Below, in pieces: positions 17,138 through 26,013 of a stretch of DNA of 64,000 nucleotides (position 1 is its first letter; every line of letters starts with the position of its first letter). The notes beneath the pieces were generated by a model. The model was not told where the DNA came from, did not search any database, and was given only the letters and a program-made list of their open reading frames with translations. Origin of the DNA: BS750m-G69 sp964441235 (GTDB lineage Bacteria > Fidelibacterota > UBA2242); contig CAYTUQ010000012.1 in NCBI GenBank assembly GCA_964441235.1, positions 6,589 through 70,588 on the forward strand, given 5' to 3'. The position numbers and the translations under genes are program-made.

Positions 17138-17902
17138 ATGAAAGATAAATCGGCAAAAGCTTCTGAAATGGGATTTCTTGATCATCTCGAGGAGTTGAGA
17201 TGGCGAATACTAAAGTCTTTATTCAGTGTTGTGCTTTTTGCAATTTTATCGTTTGTTTTTTCAGATTTCTTTATTGACTTACTTATTGTTCCCTCAAAGC
17301 ATTTGAATCCTGATATGACGATTCAGGTGTTAAAGGTTCAGGGTATGTTGATGTTGAAATTATGGGTAGCTTTCGCAATGGGGGTTGTCTTTTCGATACC
17401 TGTAATTGGGTATCAGTTCTGGGCTTTTGTTACTCCCGGACTTTACAAGAGTGAAAAAAGTTGGGCTCCCTGGCTGGTGATAAGTGTTACTGTATTTTTC
17501 CTTCTGGGCGCTTTATTTGCTTATTTTGTAATTGTCCCATTTGCCTTGAAATTCCTCATAGGACTTGGTACTCCTGAAGTAAATAAAAATATTTCAATAA
17601 ATTATTATGCAAAGTTCGTGATGCAGCTGATAATTGCAGCAGGTTTGATTTTTCAGATGCCGGTATTGTCCTTCATTCTGACGAAAATGGGGCTGATAAC
17701 ACCTATGCTTTTAAAAAAGTACTGGCGGTATGCGGTGATAGTTATTCTGGTTTTGGCAGCATTTATCACACCGCCTGATCCTGTAAGCATGATAATGATG
17801 GGAATTCCATTGCTATTTCTTTATGAATTCAGCGTTTTTGTTTCCAAACTTGCATTAAAGTCTTCTGGGGAAAATCATGAGGAAGAATCACCGGCAGGAT
17901 AG
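17138..17902 (+). CDS. tatC: Sec-independent translocase subunit TatC
   Basis: TatC is the twin-arginine signal receptor of the Tat pathway. The N-terminal cytoplasmic motif MGFLDHLEELRWRI is diagnostic, and six membrane segments can be traced across the 254 residues. The periplasmic loop contains FWAFVTPGLYKSEK and the end TPPDP precedes the last helix, as in the family. No tatA or tatB lies beside it, so the pore subunit must be elsewhere. Confidence 0.95.
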   Translation: MKDKSAKASEMGFLDHLEELRWRILKSLFSVVLFAILSFVFSDFFIDLLIVPSKHLNPDMTIQVLKVQGMLMLKLWVAFAMGVVFSIPVIGYQFWAFVTPGLYKSEKSWAPWLVISVTVFFLLGALFAYFVIVPFALKFLIGLGTPEVNKNISINYYAKFVMQLIIAAGLIFQMPVLSFILTKMGLITPMLLKKYWRYAVIVILVLAAFITPPDPVSMIMMGIPLLFLYEFSVFVSKLALKSSGENHEEESPAG

Positions 17903-17908
17903 GTAAAA

Positions 17909-18055
17909 CCTCATTTACAGGTTGAAACAGGTTTCTGTACTGCGTCCTACGGACTGCTTCGCAAATACAGTAAGGTTTTTAAAAGAAGATTTCCGAAGCG
18001 GAGCTTTCCCATAGGGATCTCTTCGAGGCGGGGTACAAACAGAATCTATCTGAGG
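17909..18055. repeat. Dispersed inverted-repeat element, copy A
   Basis: Starts with CCTCATTTACAGGTTGAAAC and GGTTTCTGTAC and ends with GGTACAAACAGAATCTATCTGAGG. The same outer sequences occur at 40259-40381 around a different core. The core here holds GAAGCGGAGC and TCCCATAGGGA. No coding frame. It lies just after the tatC stop. Confidence 0.65.
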
Positions 18056-18121
18056 GATTACCAGGATAGTTCTTCAATAATTGTAGTTCTTACGTCAGTG
18101 AGTTAAATTTTACCGATTTAT

Positions 18122-19102
18122 ATGATTGAACCTAATCTCAAGAAATTAAAAGAACTGGTACTGGAAGAAATGGAACTTTTCCAACAAGAGTTTGAAAAAG
18201 GTATTCAATCGGATGTTTCACTAATAAATACAATTACGCAATATATTTTATCCCAGAATAGTAAAAAAATCCGTCCTATTCTTTTAATGTTATGCGCAAA
18301 ACTTTGCGGAGAACCAAACGAACTCTCCTACGTCTCGGCAAGTTTGGTGGAAATTCTTCATACAGCGACACTTGTTCATGATGATATAGTTGACGAAGCA
18401 GAAACTCGCCGGGGTTTACCATCGGTTAAGGCAATCTGGAAAAATAAAGTTGCAGTTCTGCTGGGAGATTATCTATTCAGCAAGTCTCTTAACAGTATGA
18501 TAAAATTGAGAAACTTTGATGCACTGGAATTACTGTCAAAAACGTCCGAGCTGCTGAGTTCAGGAGAAATACTTCAAATTGAGAAGAGTTTTTCAGATGG
18601 AATGGATGAAGATATTTATTATAAAATGATCTGGGCAAAGACAGCTTCCCTATTTGCAACAGGTTGTAAATTGGGAGCAATTACTGTTAATGCAAGTCCG
18701 GAAGTATGCGATTCTCTTTATCAGTATGGTAAATATTTAGGGATGGCTTTTCAGATAAAGGATGATCTTTTTGACTATAATGGCTCCCATTCAAGTATTG
18801 GAAAACCGATAGGGAGAGATATAAAGGAAAATATCATAACACTACCATTAATTTATACGTTAAATGTCCTTCCTCGTTCAGATAGTAGAAAATTGAGAAA
18901 AAATCTTAAGAAAGGACCTTCAAAAAAAGAAGTTAAAAAGATAAATGCTTTGATAAAAGAGACCGGCGGTGTTGATTACACCTTGAGTAAATTACACGAA
19001 TTATCCAAGTTGGCTGTTGAGCAGCTCTCCAGTTTCCCGGATTCTGAAATAAAGCAGTCTTTAGTCAGTTTTACCATTTATAATGAGAAAAGGGTTAGTT
19101 GA
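18122..19102 (+). CDS. Polyprenyl diphosphate synthase
   Basis: A trans-prenyltransferase of 326 residues with the first Asp-rich motif HDDIVDEAETRRG (Asp87, Asp88) and the second KDDLFD (Asp214, Asp215, Asp218). These bind the magnesium-diphosphate of the allylic substrate. KKIRPILLMLCAKL near the N-terminus is the isopentenyl-diphosphate site. Small residues before the first motif (HTATLV) suggest a long-chain product such as a quinone side chain, but this is inference. It overlaps the GT9 gene by four bases. Confidence 0.9.
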   Translation: MIEPNLKKLKELVLEEMELFQQEFEKGIQSDVSLINTITQYILSQNSKKIRPILLMLCAKLCGEPNELSYVSASLVEILHTATLVHDDIVDEAETRRGLPSVKAIWKNKVAVLLGDYLFSKSLNSMIKLRNFDALELLSKTSELLSSGEILQIEKSFSDGMDEDIYYKMIWAKTASLFATGCKLGAITVNASPEVCDSLYQYGKYLGMAFQIKDDLFDYNGSHSSIGKPIGRDIKENIITLPLIYTLNVLPRSDSRKLRKNLKKGPSKKEVKKINALIKETGGVDYTLSKLHELSKLAVEQLSSFPDSEIKQSLVSFTIYNEKRVS

Positions 19103-20139
19103 AATTTAAAGAGGAGCCAGGGAAAATATTGATCATCCGCCTGAGCTCCCTGGGTGATATTGTGGTATTAACTCCAATTTTTAAAAGTCTCAGGAAGAGA
19201 TTCCCTGAAGCTCAAATAGATTTTTTGGTCAAAAAGGAATTTAAAAGCATTGTAGCAGAGAATCCTTATTTATCGAATGTTATAACATTTGATATAAGTG
19301 AAAGACTGCGAGGATGGAAAAAGCTATGCAGGTCATTGGCTGATGAGAATTATGATCTTTTTATTGATATGCACAATAATTTCCGAAGCTGGATATTGAG
19401 TTTATTTCTAATCAAGGTTCCAAAGTTAAGATATTATAAACCCAGACTGTTAAGATTTTTACTTTTCTATTTTTTGATCAACCTTTTCCCTAAATCTTTT
19501 TCGTTACTTGGGGAATATTTTAAAGTATTAAGACCGCTTGGTATTAGTTCATCGGATTCAAAACCGGAGATTTTCTTATCAAATTCAGCTCTGGAGAGGG
19601 CAAAATCTATTTTGAAAAATAAAGGTGTTGAGGATCATTTTGTTGCTATTTTACCTATTGCAGCGTGGTCTAATAAGCGATATCCTTTAAAAAAATATGA
19701 GAAGCTTGCAAAAAGAATTAATGACGAACTAAATATGAATGTAGTCTGGTTAGGTGGGGAAAGGGATGCTTACCTTAATGATTTGAGCTATCTGCAACCA
19801 TCTAAGAGTATTAAAATAATCGGAGAGACAGATTTAGAAGAATCGCTGGGAATATTAAGTCAGAGCTCTTTAGTGGTAGGTAATGATACGGGTTTGACAT
19901 ATTCAGCAGAGGCGCTTGGAGTTCCAGTGGTTTTGATTTTAGGTCCCACTTCGCGTGAAACGGGCGCAGGTCATTATTATGAAAAGAGCATTACTTTGCA
20001 GAAAGATATATGGTGCCGTCCATGTTCTCAAAAAGGTGACAGAAAATGTTATCGCAAGAAGAAATATTGTATGGAAGAGATTTCAACTGGTGAAATTTTT
20101 AATGCTGTCTGTCATATTATAGAGGGAAAAGTTAAATGA
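19099..20139 (+). CDS. Glycosyltransferase family 9 (heptosyltransferase)
   Basis: A GT9 protein of 346 residues that would add heptose to the LPS inner core. It shows ILIIRLSSLGDIVVLTPIFKSL at the N-terminus and VVGNDTGLTYSAEALGVPVVLILGPT near the C-terminus, both hallmarks of WaaC/WaaF-like enzymes. A C-terminal CRPCSQKGDRKC is Cys-rich, as in many family members. It uses a TTG start within the stop of the previous gene (TTGA). The neighbour is a Kdo transferase, which supports inner-core synthesis. Confidence 0.9.
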   Translation: MKFKEEPGKILIIRLSSLGDIVVLTPIFKSLRKRFPEAQIDFLVKKEFKSIVAENPYLSNVITFDISERLRGWKKLCRSLADENYDLFIDMHNNFRSWILSLFLIKVPKLRYYKPRLLRFLLFYFLINLFPKSFSLLGEYFKVLRPLGISSSDSKPEIFLSNSALERAKSILKNKGVEDHFVAILPIAAWSNKRYPLKKYEKLAKRINDELNMNVVWLGGERDAYLNDLSYLQPSKSIKIIGETDLEESLGILSQSSLVVGNDTGLTYSAEALGVPVVLILGPTSRETGAGHYYEKSITLQKDIWCRPCSQKGDRKCYRKKKYCMEEISTGEIFNAVCHIIEGKVK

Positions 20140-21416
20140 CTTTTTTTTGGATAATTCTCTATAATACAATGTTCGTTCCAATAGCCTTTGTTTTGATTCA
20201 AATAATTTCTCTGTTTGACGAAAAAGTTAGGCGTGGGCTTTCCGGGCGGCGCATGAGCTGGGTAAATCTAAGAAAATTCCGTGAGAAATATCCCAATAAG
20301 GAATTATTCCTGATTCATTCGGCATCTTTGGGTGAGTTTGAGCAGGCTAAACCTGTTATTCGCGGATTAAAGGCTTTACGTCCAGATGTTTTAATTGTGG
20401 CAAGTTTCACTTCTCCAAGCGGTTACGAAAATGCGGTTCGCATACCGGAGGTGGACCTTTTTATATATTTGCCAATTGATACTTTTTTAAGGGTAAGACG
20501 TTTTATTCAGAAGCTCAAACCTCAAAAGATAATATTTGTCACGTATGAGCTATGGCCTAATCTGATTGTTAATGCAAAGCGACATCATGTGCCTACATAT
20601 TTGATGTCTGCAAGAATCAGAAGGGATAGTTCAAAATGGATGCCGATTGTAAGGAATCTTTTTCGAACTCTTTATCGTATGCTGGATTACATATATGCCA
20701 TTTCGGAAGAGGATAGGCTTTCTGTTAAAAACTTAACCGGAAGTGTTAATATTAAAGTTTTAACTCTTGGTGACACTCGTTACGATCAGGTAATTCAGCG
20801 TGCACATGAAAGAATGCATTTAACGATACCAAAGCTATTTGATGAAGGTTTTGTGTTTATCGGGGGAAGTATTTGGCCCCAGGATGCTCGACATTTACTC
20901 CCGGCTCTTTTTAAATCTATGGAGCAATTTGAATCGTTAAAAGTTATAATGGCTCCTCATGAACCAAATGAATATGCACTTGAAATGCTTGAGGATAGTT
21001 TCCAGCAGGAAGGTTTTTCAACTCTCCGTTTATCTAAGTTTAAATCTCCTGTTACTGATCTAAGAGTTATTTTGGTCGATAAAGTTGGTATTCTGGCTGA
21101 ACTCTATTATCAGGCAAATTTGGCTTTTATAGGCGGCAGTTTTCGCGGTTCTATTCATAATGTTATGGAACCTGCTGTTGCTGGATTACCCGTATTGTTC
21201 GGCCCAACCTATCATAATTCTCGTGAAGCTGAAATACTGATAAGAGAGAATGGCGGCTGGTGTTGTGAAGATGGAAATTGCTTTTATGATAAGATCAAAT
21301 CTCTTATAAGGAATCCTGAATTATATAAAAAGGCATCTTTTTCGGCACGACAGGTTATTATGAAAAATTTAGGTGCTTCTGCCCGTACTGTTAAAGAAAT
21401 TTTGGAGTTGGATTGA
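20136..21416 (+). CDS. waaA: 3-deoxy-D-manno-octulosonic acid (Kdo) transferase
   Basis: GT30 enzyme that transfers Kdo from CMP-Kdo to lipid A precursor at the inner membrane. An N-terminal membrane anchor is followed by HSASLGEFEQAKPVI (with the conserved Glu), FVTYELWPNL and, in the C-terminal domain, FIGGSFRGSIHNVMEPAV and FGPTYHNSREAE. The length of 426 is typical. The ATG overlaps the GT9 stop (ATGA), so the two are translationally coupled. It is the strongest evidence here for a lipopolysaccharide outer membrane. Confidence 0.93.
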   Translation: MTFFWIILYNTMFVPIAFVLIQIISLFDEKVRRGLSGRRMSWVNLRKFREKYPNKELFLIHSASLGEFEQAKPVIRGLKALRPDVLIVASFTSPSGYENAVRIPEVDLFIYLPIDTFLRVRRFIQKLKPQKIIFVTYELWPNLIVNAKRHHVPTYLMSARIRRDSSKWMPIVRNLFRTLYRMLDYIYAISEEDRLSVKNLTGSVNIKVLTLGDTRYDQVIQRAHERMHLTIPKLFDEGFVFIGGSIWPQDARHLLPALFKSMEQFESLKVIMAPHEPNEYALEMLEDSFQQEGFSTLRLSKFKSPVTDLRVILVDKVGILAELYYQANLAFIGGSFRGSIHNVMEPAVAGLPVLFGPTYHNSREAEILIRENGGWCCEDGNCFYDKIKSLIRNPELYKKASFSARQVIMKNLGASARTVKEILELD

Positions 21417-22102
21417 GTATAAAACTGCTTGATGTAAGTTTCGGTTATAATTCTGATGCACCCCTTTTTTCTCATTTGAATCTTAATATTCCTACATGTT
21501 GTTGGGTGACAATTACCGGCGACTGCGGCTCGGGTAAAACTACACTGGCAAAACTAATAGCAGGTATATTAACTCCTATTTCGGGAGATATCATTTTTCC
21601 CTGGGTCAATGGAAATTCTCACAAACCTGAGTTTGGATACCTTTTTCAAAATCCGGATGATCAATTTGTTCATTTTAATATAGAAAGAGAAATAGCTTTT
21701 AGTCTTGAAAATATAGGAATAGCGCCGGATGAGATGTTTAATAAAGTTGAAGAATCTCTTAGGAAGGCAAATTTGTGGAATCGCCGAAATGATTCACCTA
21801 ATAACCTTTCAGGCGGAGAAAAGCAGAGGCTTGCTCTGGCTGGTATGTTAATTACAGAGCCAAAAGTTCTTATATTGGATGAGCCAACTTCATTTCTGGA
21901 CGTTGTTACACAAGCAGAATTGTACAAAATAACTAAGGAACTTTTAGATGAAAAAGTTAGCATTATCTGGATTACGCAAGAACCAAATGAAATATATATG
22001 TCTGATTATGTAGTTGAGTTGAATTGTGGTGAAGTATCTTACTATGGCGAAAGCGCCGATTATATCTGTAAATATTATCCGAATGGGATATTTAAAATTT
22101 GA
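21413..22102 (+). CDS. ABC transporter ATPase (ECF/CbiO-type), first of pair
   Basis: A 229-residue ATP-binding subunit with an intact Walker A (GDCGSGKTT), Q-loop (FQNPDDQFV), signature (NLSGGEKQRLALAG) and Walker B (VLILDEPTS). The FQNPDDQF form of the Q-loop is characteristic of energy-coupling-factor ATPases, which power vitamin and metal-ion uptake. It starts with TTG overlapping the stop of waaA. A second ATPase follows after six bases. Neither an EcfT nor a substrate-binding S subunit is seen nearby. Confidence 0.82.
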   Translation: MSIKLLDVSFGYNSDAPLFSHLNLNIPTCCWVTITGDCGSGKTTLAKLIAGILTPISGDIIFPWVNGNSHKPEFGYLFQNPDDQFVHFNIEREIAFSLENIGIAPDEMFNKVEESLRKANLWNRRNDSPNNLSGGEKQRLALAGMLITEPKVLILDEPTSFLDVVTQAELYKITKELLDEKVSIIWITQEPNEIYMSDYVVELNCGEVSYYGESADYICKYYPNGIFKI

Positions 22103-22108
22103 GTAGTT

Positions 22109-22879
22109 ATGAATTCTAAACTCATACTATCCATAAAAAATTTATCATACAAGTATCCGAATAATGAGGGCTTTCAGTTAAATATCCCTGATATGTTTTA
22201 CACCTTTACTAAACCACTTGGTATTTATGGTCTATCCGGTTCAGGGAAAAGTACTTCTGGTAAAATTCTTGCCGGTTTGTTGAAACCTTTAATGGGTGAA
22301 GTTAATTTGAGCTGGTTAGATAAGAAAAACTTTCAGCAGAGAATTATTCCAAATGTTATGTACTCTACTCAATTTCCGGAAAAGATATTTTTAGGGTCTA
22401 AAGTCAAGGATACTGTCGAATTGATATTATCTAAAAATCCGGATTTTAAAGGAGTGAAGTCAAACCTTATAAATTTCTTGAGTAAATTTTGTATAGATTA
22501 TAAAGATATCGAGTTTAAAAGTGGCTATGAATTGAGTGGTGGTGAACTGAGGAGATTTGCACTTTCACTCAGTATGGCATGTTCGCCGAATTTATTGATA
22601 CTTGATGAACCTACGATAGGTTTCGGTGGAAAAGGAAAGCAGCAATTGCGTAATATTTCTAGGGAGTTCAAAAAAGAACATGCTTTGATAGTTGTCACTC
22701 ATGATTTCAGGCTTATTGAAGATATCTGTGATCATTTGTGGGTTTTGGATAGAGGTAAAATTATATTTGATGGGAATTTCGATGAGCTTACACACAACTT
22801 TCTCCAAAAAGATAGAGTTGGCTTAAACATTTATGAAATGTTTGAGGAAGATATTTTAAAAAAGCAATCTGTTATATAG
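22109..22879 (+). CDS. ABC transporter ATPase (ECF/CbiO-type), second of pair
   Basis: A 256-residue ATPase with Walker A GLSGSGKST, signature ELSGGELRRFALS and Walker B LLILDEPTI, followed by the H-loop VTHDF. The Q-loop region reads YSTQFPEKIFLGSKVKDTV, as in the EcfA2 type. With its neighbour it would form the EcfA1A2 heterodimer. The transmembrane partner must be encoded elsewhere. It ends 31 bases before the phosphatidyltransferase-FtsY gene, so the three may share a transcript. Confidence 0.82.
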   Translation: MNSKLILSIKNLSYKYPNNEGFQLNIPDMFYTFTKPLGIYGLSGSGKSTSGKILAGLLKPLMGEVNLSWLDKKNFQQRIIPNVMYSTQFPEKIFLGSKVKDTVELILSKNPDFKGVKSNLINFLSKFCIDYKDIEFKSGYELSGGELRRFALSLSMACSPNLLILDEPTIGFGGKGKQQLRNISREFKKEHALIVVTHDFRLIEDICDHLWVLDRGKIIFDGNFDELTHNFLQKDRVGLNIYEMFEEDILKKQSVI

Positions 22880-22910
22880 GAATTTCAAAAGAAATATCTT
22901 AGGAGTGTCA

Positions 22911-24392
22911 GTGAATATTAATGTTAAACAAAAAATCGAAGAGATGCATTCTGATAAAATTGTTACGATTTCTAATATTATCTCAATTATAAGAGCTGCG
23001 CTTGTAATACCTATAATATATTTCCTTAAAGAGGGACGAGGAAATGTTGCTTTAGTATTTATCATCATTGCTATTATTTCAGATATGCTTGATGGCTGGC
23101 TGGCTCGCATAAGCAAAGAAATTACCGAGATTGGTAAAATTTTAGACCCAGCTGCCGACAAGGTGGTTATTTTTGGTGTTATGCTGTATCTTTTTCTCGC
23201 TGATTTAGCACCGTTAAATTATTTTATATTTCTTCTAATTCGAGATATTACTATCTCACTACTTGGTGTCTATATGCTCAACAATTGCAGGGTAAGTCCA
23301 AGGGCAAATAGAATGGGGAAAGTATCAATAATTTTTACCTCGGCTGCTATTTTGTCTTTTATTTATTCTGATAAAATTGGACAATGGAAAAACCCATTGA
23401 TATGGGTATCAATTATATTTATGTCGATATCATGGGTTCAATATTGCCAGACATATATTCATCAGATAATACTTAAAAGGAAAGAACTAAAAGGCTCTGG
23501 TAAATCAAAGTTAAGGAAAGGTCTGACAAAAACAGAGCATAGTATCGCTTCTCGGCTTCCTCTATTAGGGAAATTCATTAATATAAATAAAAATGTTCTT
23601 GCTGAAGTTGAAGAAACTCTTTTAACGGCGGATGTAGGAGTAGAGCTTACCGAAATGCTTGTTGATAGACTTAGAGCGGTAAATAGGAAAGAGGCTGTAA
23701 AACTGGGTGATATTTTAAAAGATGAAATAAAGTCGCTTATTAATGAAGAAAATGTTGAGTTGAAATTGGATTGTAAACCCCATGTTGTATTACTTGTCGG
23801 GGTAAATGGTACCGGGAAAACTACTACAATAGGAAAATTGTCATGGAAATATGCTCAAGAAGGAAGTAAGGTTTTAGCAGTATCAGCGGATACTTTTCGA
23901 GCGGCGGCTTATGATCAATTGAAGATATGGAGTAAAAGAGCTGGTGTTGAGTTTATGGGAAATCCTCAAGGGAAGGATCCATCAGCTGTAGCGTTCGATG
24001 CAATGAAATCAGCGTTTGCTCGTCAAACTGATATTGTTTTAGTTGACACAGCCGGACGTCTGCATACTAAATTTAATTTGATGCAAGAACTCGCAAGGAT
24101 TAAGAGAGTAATTAGCAAGGCTTTGCCTGGCGCTCCTCATGATATTTGGCTCATTCTTGATGCCACAACCGGACAGAATGGAATTGTTCAGGCTCAGGAA
24201 TTTATGAAAGGTGTTGGAGTTACCGGTATAATATTGACTAAACTCGATGGAACTGCAAAAGGGGGAATCGTTCTTTCAATTCATCATAAATTGAATATAC
24301 CAATCCGTTATCTTGGGGTAGGGGAGAAAATAGAAGACCTTATTGAATTTGAGCCCGACTCTTTTGTTGAAGCATTACTTAGCAGCAAGTAA
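22911..24392 (+). CDS. ftsY: CDP-alcohol phosphatidyltransferase fused to SRP receptor FtsY
   Basis: One uninterrupted frame encodes two proteins that are normally separate. Residues 1 to about 190 are a PgsA-like CDP-alcohol phosphatidyltransferase with about six membrane segments. Its signature is complete: Asp58, Asp61-Gly62, Ala65-Arg66, Gly75, Asp79 and Asp83. After a basic linker (about 188-203), residues about 200-493 are a full FtsY NG domain: LLTADVGVE, Walker A GVNGTGKTT at about 297-305, ADTFRAAA, DTAGR and TKLDGTAKGG. No in-frame start codon lies between the last membrane helix and the FtsY part. AGGAG at 22901-22905 selects GTG 22911. The fusion would anchor the SRP receptor in the membrane next to a lipid synthase. 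Confidence 0.88.
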   Translation: MNINVKQKIEEMHSDKIVTISNIISIIRAALVIPIIYFLKEGRGNVALVFIIIAIISDMLDGWLARISKEITEIGKILDPAADKVVIFGVMLYLFLADLAPLNYFIFLLIRDITISLLGVYMLNNCRVSPRANRMGKVSIIFTSAAILSFIYSDKIGQWKNPLIWVSIIFMSISWVQYCQTYIHQIILKRKELKGSGKSKLRKGLTKTEHSIASRLPLLGKFININKNVLAEVEETLLTADVGVELTEMLVDRLRAVNRKEAVKLGDILKDEIKSLINEENVELKLDCKPHVVLLVGVNGTGKTTTIGKLSWKYAQEGSKVLAVSADTFRAAAYDQLKIWSKRAGVEFMGNPQGKDPSAVAFDAMKSAFARQTDIVLVDTAGRLHTKFNLMQELARIKRVISKALPGAPHDIWLILDATTGQNGIVQAQEFMKGVGVTGIILTKLDGTAKGGIVLSIHHKLNIPIRYLGVGEKIEDLIEFEPDSFVEALLSSK

Positions 24393-24656
24393 TGAGTCAA
24401 CTTATCCTAAAAGGATCTCTGTCGAAGACATCTCTTTGAGATAATGAGAAAAAAGCTCGTAAAAGCAATGAATTAGATGCCATCCTGACCCTTCGATCTG
24501 CCAGCTGGCGGACTCAAGGTGCCCTTTTTGTCATGCTGAGCTCGTCGAAGCATGAATATTTTCCGGCTAGGGGGTTGTTCCATAGGAAGTCTCCAAAGGA
24601 GTCCGCTGTGACCTTCGGACTTCTCCGTAGCCCATTGTTCCAAAGCGGAAGCACTC
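24393..24656. repeat. Mosaic of palindromic repeats before rimO
   Basis: 264 bases without a gene. Includes CCTAAAAGG and GTCGAAGAC palindromes, a TGTCATGCTGAGCTCGTCGA motif of the kind dispersed in many uncultured bacteria, and a GGCTAGGGGGTTGTTCC ... CTCCGTAGCCCATTGTTCCA segment. The last resembles 27024-27064. The repeat runs to within about ten bases of the rimO start codon. Confidence 0.55.
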
Positions 24657-25949
24657 ATGAATAAAAGAACAACTTTTTCAATTATTTCTCTTGGATGTCC
24701 CAAAAATACCGTTAATTCTGAGATTCTCAAAGGTGGATTGGTTAATTCGGATTTTATCTATACTGATAATCCTGAAGAAGCAGAAATTATAATTATTAAT
24801 ACTTGTGGATTTATAGAAACAGCAAGAGAGGAATCAATAGATACAATTCTTGATGCGATAATGCTTAAGAAAAGAGGAAATGTAAAAAAAGTATTTGTTA
24901 TGGGATGCATGTCGCAGCGATATGGTGAAGAATTAAGAAAAGAATTTCCCGAAGTTGATGGAATATATGGCGTAGAATCACAGGGCGCTATTGTAAAAGA
25001 ACTTTCAGGGAAGAACGTAAAGTTATGTGGTGTTGAAGAAATAAGGTCAATGATAACCCCGGAACATTACGCATATCTGAAAATTGCTGAGGGTTGTGAC
25101 AATGCTTGTTCATTTTGTTCTATTCCGTTTATGCGGGGTAAGCAAAAGAGCAGGTCAATAAAAAGCATTATTGAAGAGTCTATATATCTTCATAATAAAG
25201 GCGTTAAGGAACTGATTTTAATAGCTCAGGATTTGACAAGATATGGTACTGACCTGCCCACTAAAATTACACTGGTGGATGTGCTTGAAGATATTCTGTC
25301 TTTAAATCTATTTCACTGGGTAAGAATAATGTATTCTAATCCCGATTTCTGGATGCCGAAACTGAATGATCTATTTGGTAAATATCCTAATCTGTGTCCT
25401 TATATAGATATTCCTGTACAGCACGCCTCTGATAAAATTTTAAAACTGATGAATAGAGGAAAGAACTGTAGTGAAATACAGAAAATATTAAAGTCTATTA
25501 GAAGCGATGTGCCGAATGTAGCATTGAGAACGTCTGTAATGGTTGGATTTCCATCTGAAACTGAGGATGATTTCAATGAATTACTTGACTTTATAGAAGA
25601 AGTGAAGTTTGAACGTTTGGGTGTTTTTACATATTCCGAAGAAGAAGGGACAAGTGCGAAGAAACTGAAAAATAATGTATCGGAAGAGGAGAAAGAACGA
25701 CGAAAAGATATTGTGATGGCAATTCAATACGATATTTCCGGTGAGTTCGCAATGAGTAAGGTTGGAGAACAATTGGAAGTTCTTGTCGAAAATAAAAATG
25801 ATTCTGGTTATATCGGAAGAACTGTCTGGGACGCTCCTGAAATTGACTGCTTTGTAAGAGTCCATAGTGAAAAAACGCTTGAAATTGGTGAGTTTTATAA
25901 GGTGAAAATTGATAGTGTTGAAGGGATAGATTTAGTTGGTAAACTATAA
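24657..25949 (+). CDS. rimO: Ribosomal protein S12 methylthiotransferase RimO
   Basis: Radical-SAM enzyme that adds a methylthio group to Asp of ribosomal protein S12. SLGCPKNTVNSE at the N-terminus distinguishes RimO from the tRNA enzymes. The N-terminal cluster cysteines lie in GCPKN, NTCGF and GCMSQ. The radical-SAM cysteines are Cys147, Cys151 and Cys154 in CDNACSFC. A TRAM-like domain forms the C-terminus. The length of 430 is normal. The ATG is immediately preceded by repeat DNA, and its ribosome site (GGAAG) lies inside that repeat. The stop codon overlaps another palindrome. Confidence 0.94.
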   Translation: MNKRTTFSIISLGCPKNTVNSEILKGGLVNSDFIYTDNPEEAEIIIINTCGFIETAREESIDTILDAIMLKKRGNVKKVFVMGCMSQRYGEELRKEFPEVDGIYGVESQGAIVKELSGKNVKLCGVEEIRSMITPEHYAYLKIAEGCDNACSFCSIPFMRGKQKSRSIKSIIEESIYLHNKGVKELILIAQDLTRYGTDLPTKITLVDVLEDILSLNLFHWVRIMYSNPDFWMPKLNDLFGKYPNLCPYIDIPVQHASDKILKLMNRGKNCSEIQKILKSIRSDVPNVALRTSVMVGFPSETEDDFNELLDFIEEVKFERLGVFTYSEEEGTSAKKLKNNVSEEEKERRKDIVMAIQYDISGEFAMSKVGEQLEVLVENKNDSGYIGRTVWDAPEIDCFVRVHSEKTLEIGEFYKVKIDSVEGIDLVGKL

Positions 25950-26013
25950 ACCTGTCAGGTTTACGGGATTGATCTTATCTGAGGGAAAAGAATCTAATAA
26001 ACCTGACAGGTTT
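25948..26013. repeat. Paired AAACCTGTCAGGTTT palindromes
   Basis: AAACCTGTCAGGTTT at 25948-25962 and its exact reverse complement AAACCTGACAGGTTT at 25999-26013. Each is a palindrome with one central base, so the pair can fold in several ways. The first begins inside the rimO stop codon and could act as a terminator stem, although no T-run follows. Confidence 0.65.

Noticed and set aside
23450..23570. Frameshift or assembly join between the phosphatidyltransferase and FtsY
   Set aside because: The frame is continuous through a normal FtsY N-terminal region and the preceding helix. Nothing in the sequence suggests an error, though reads would be needed to be certain.
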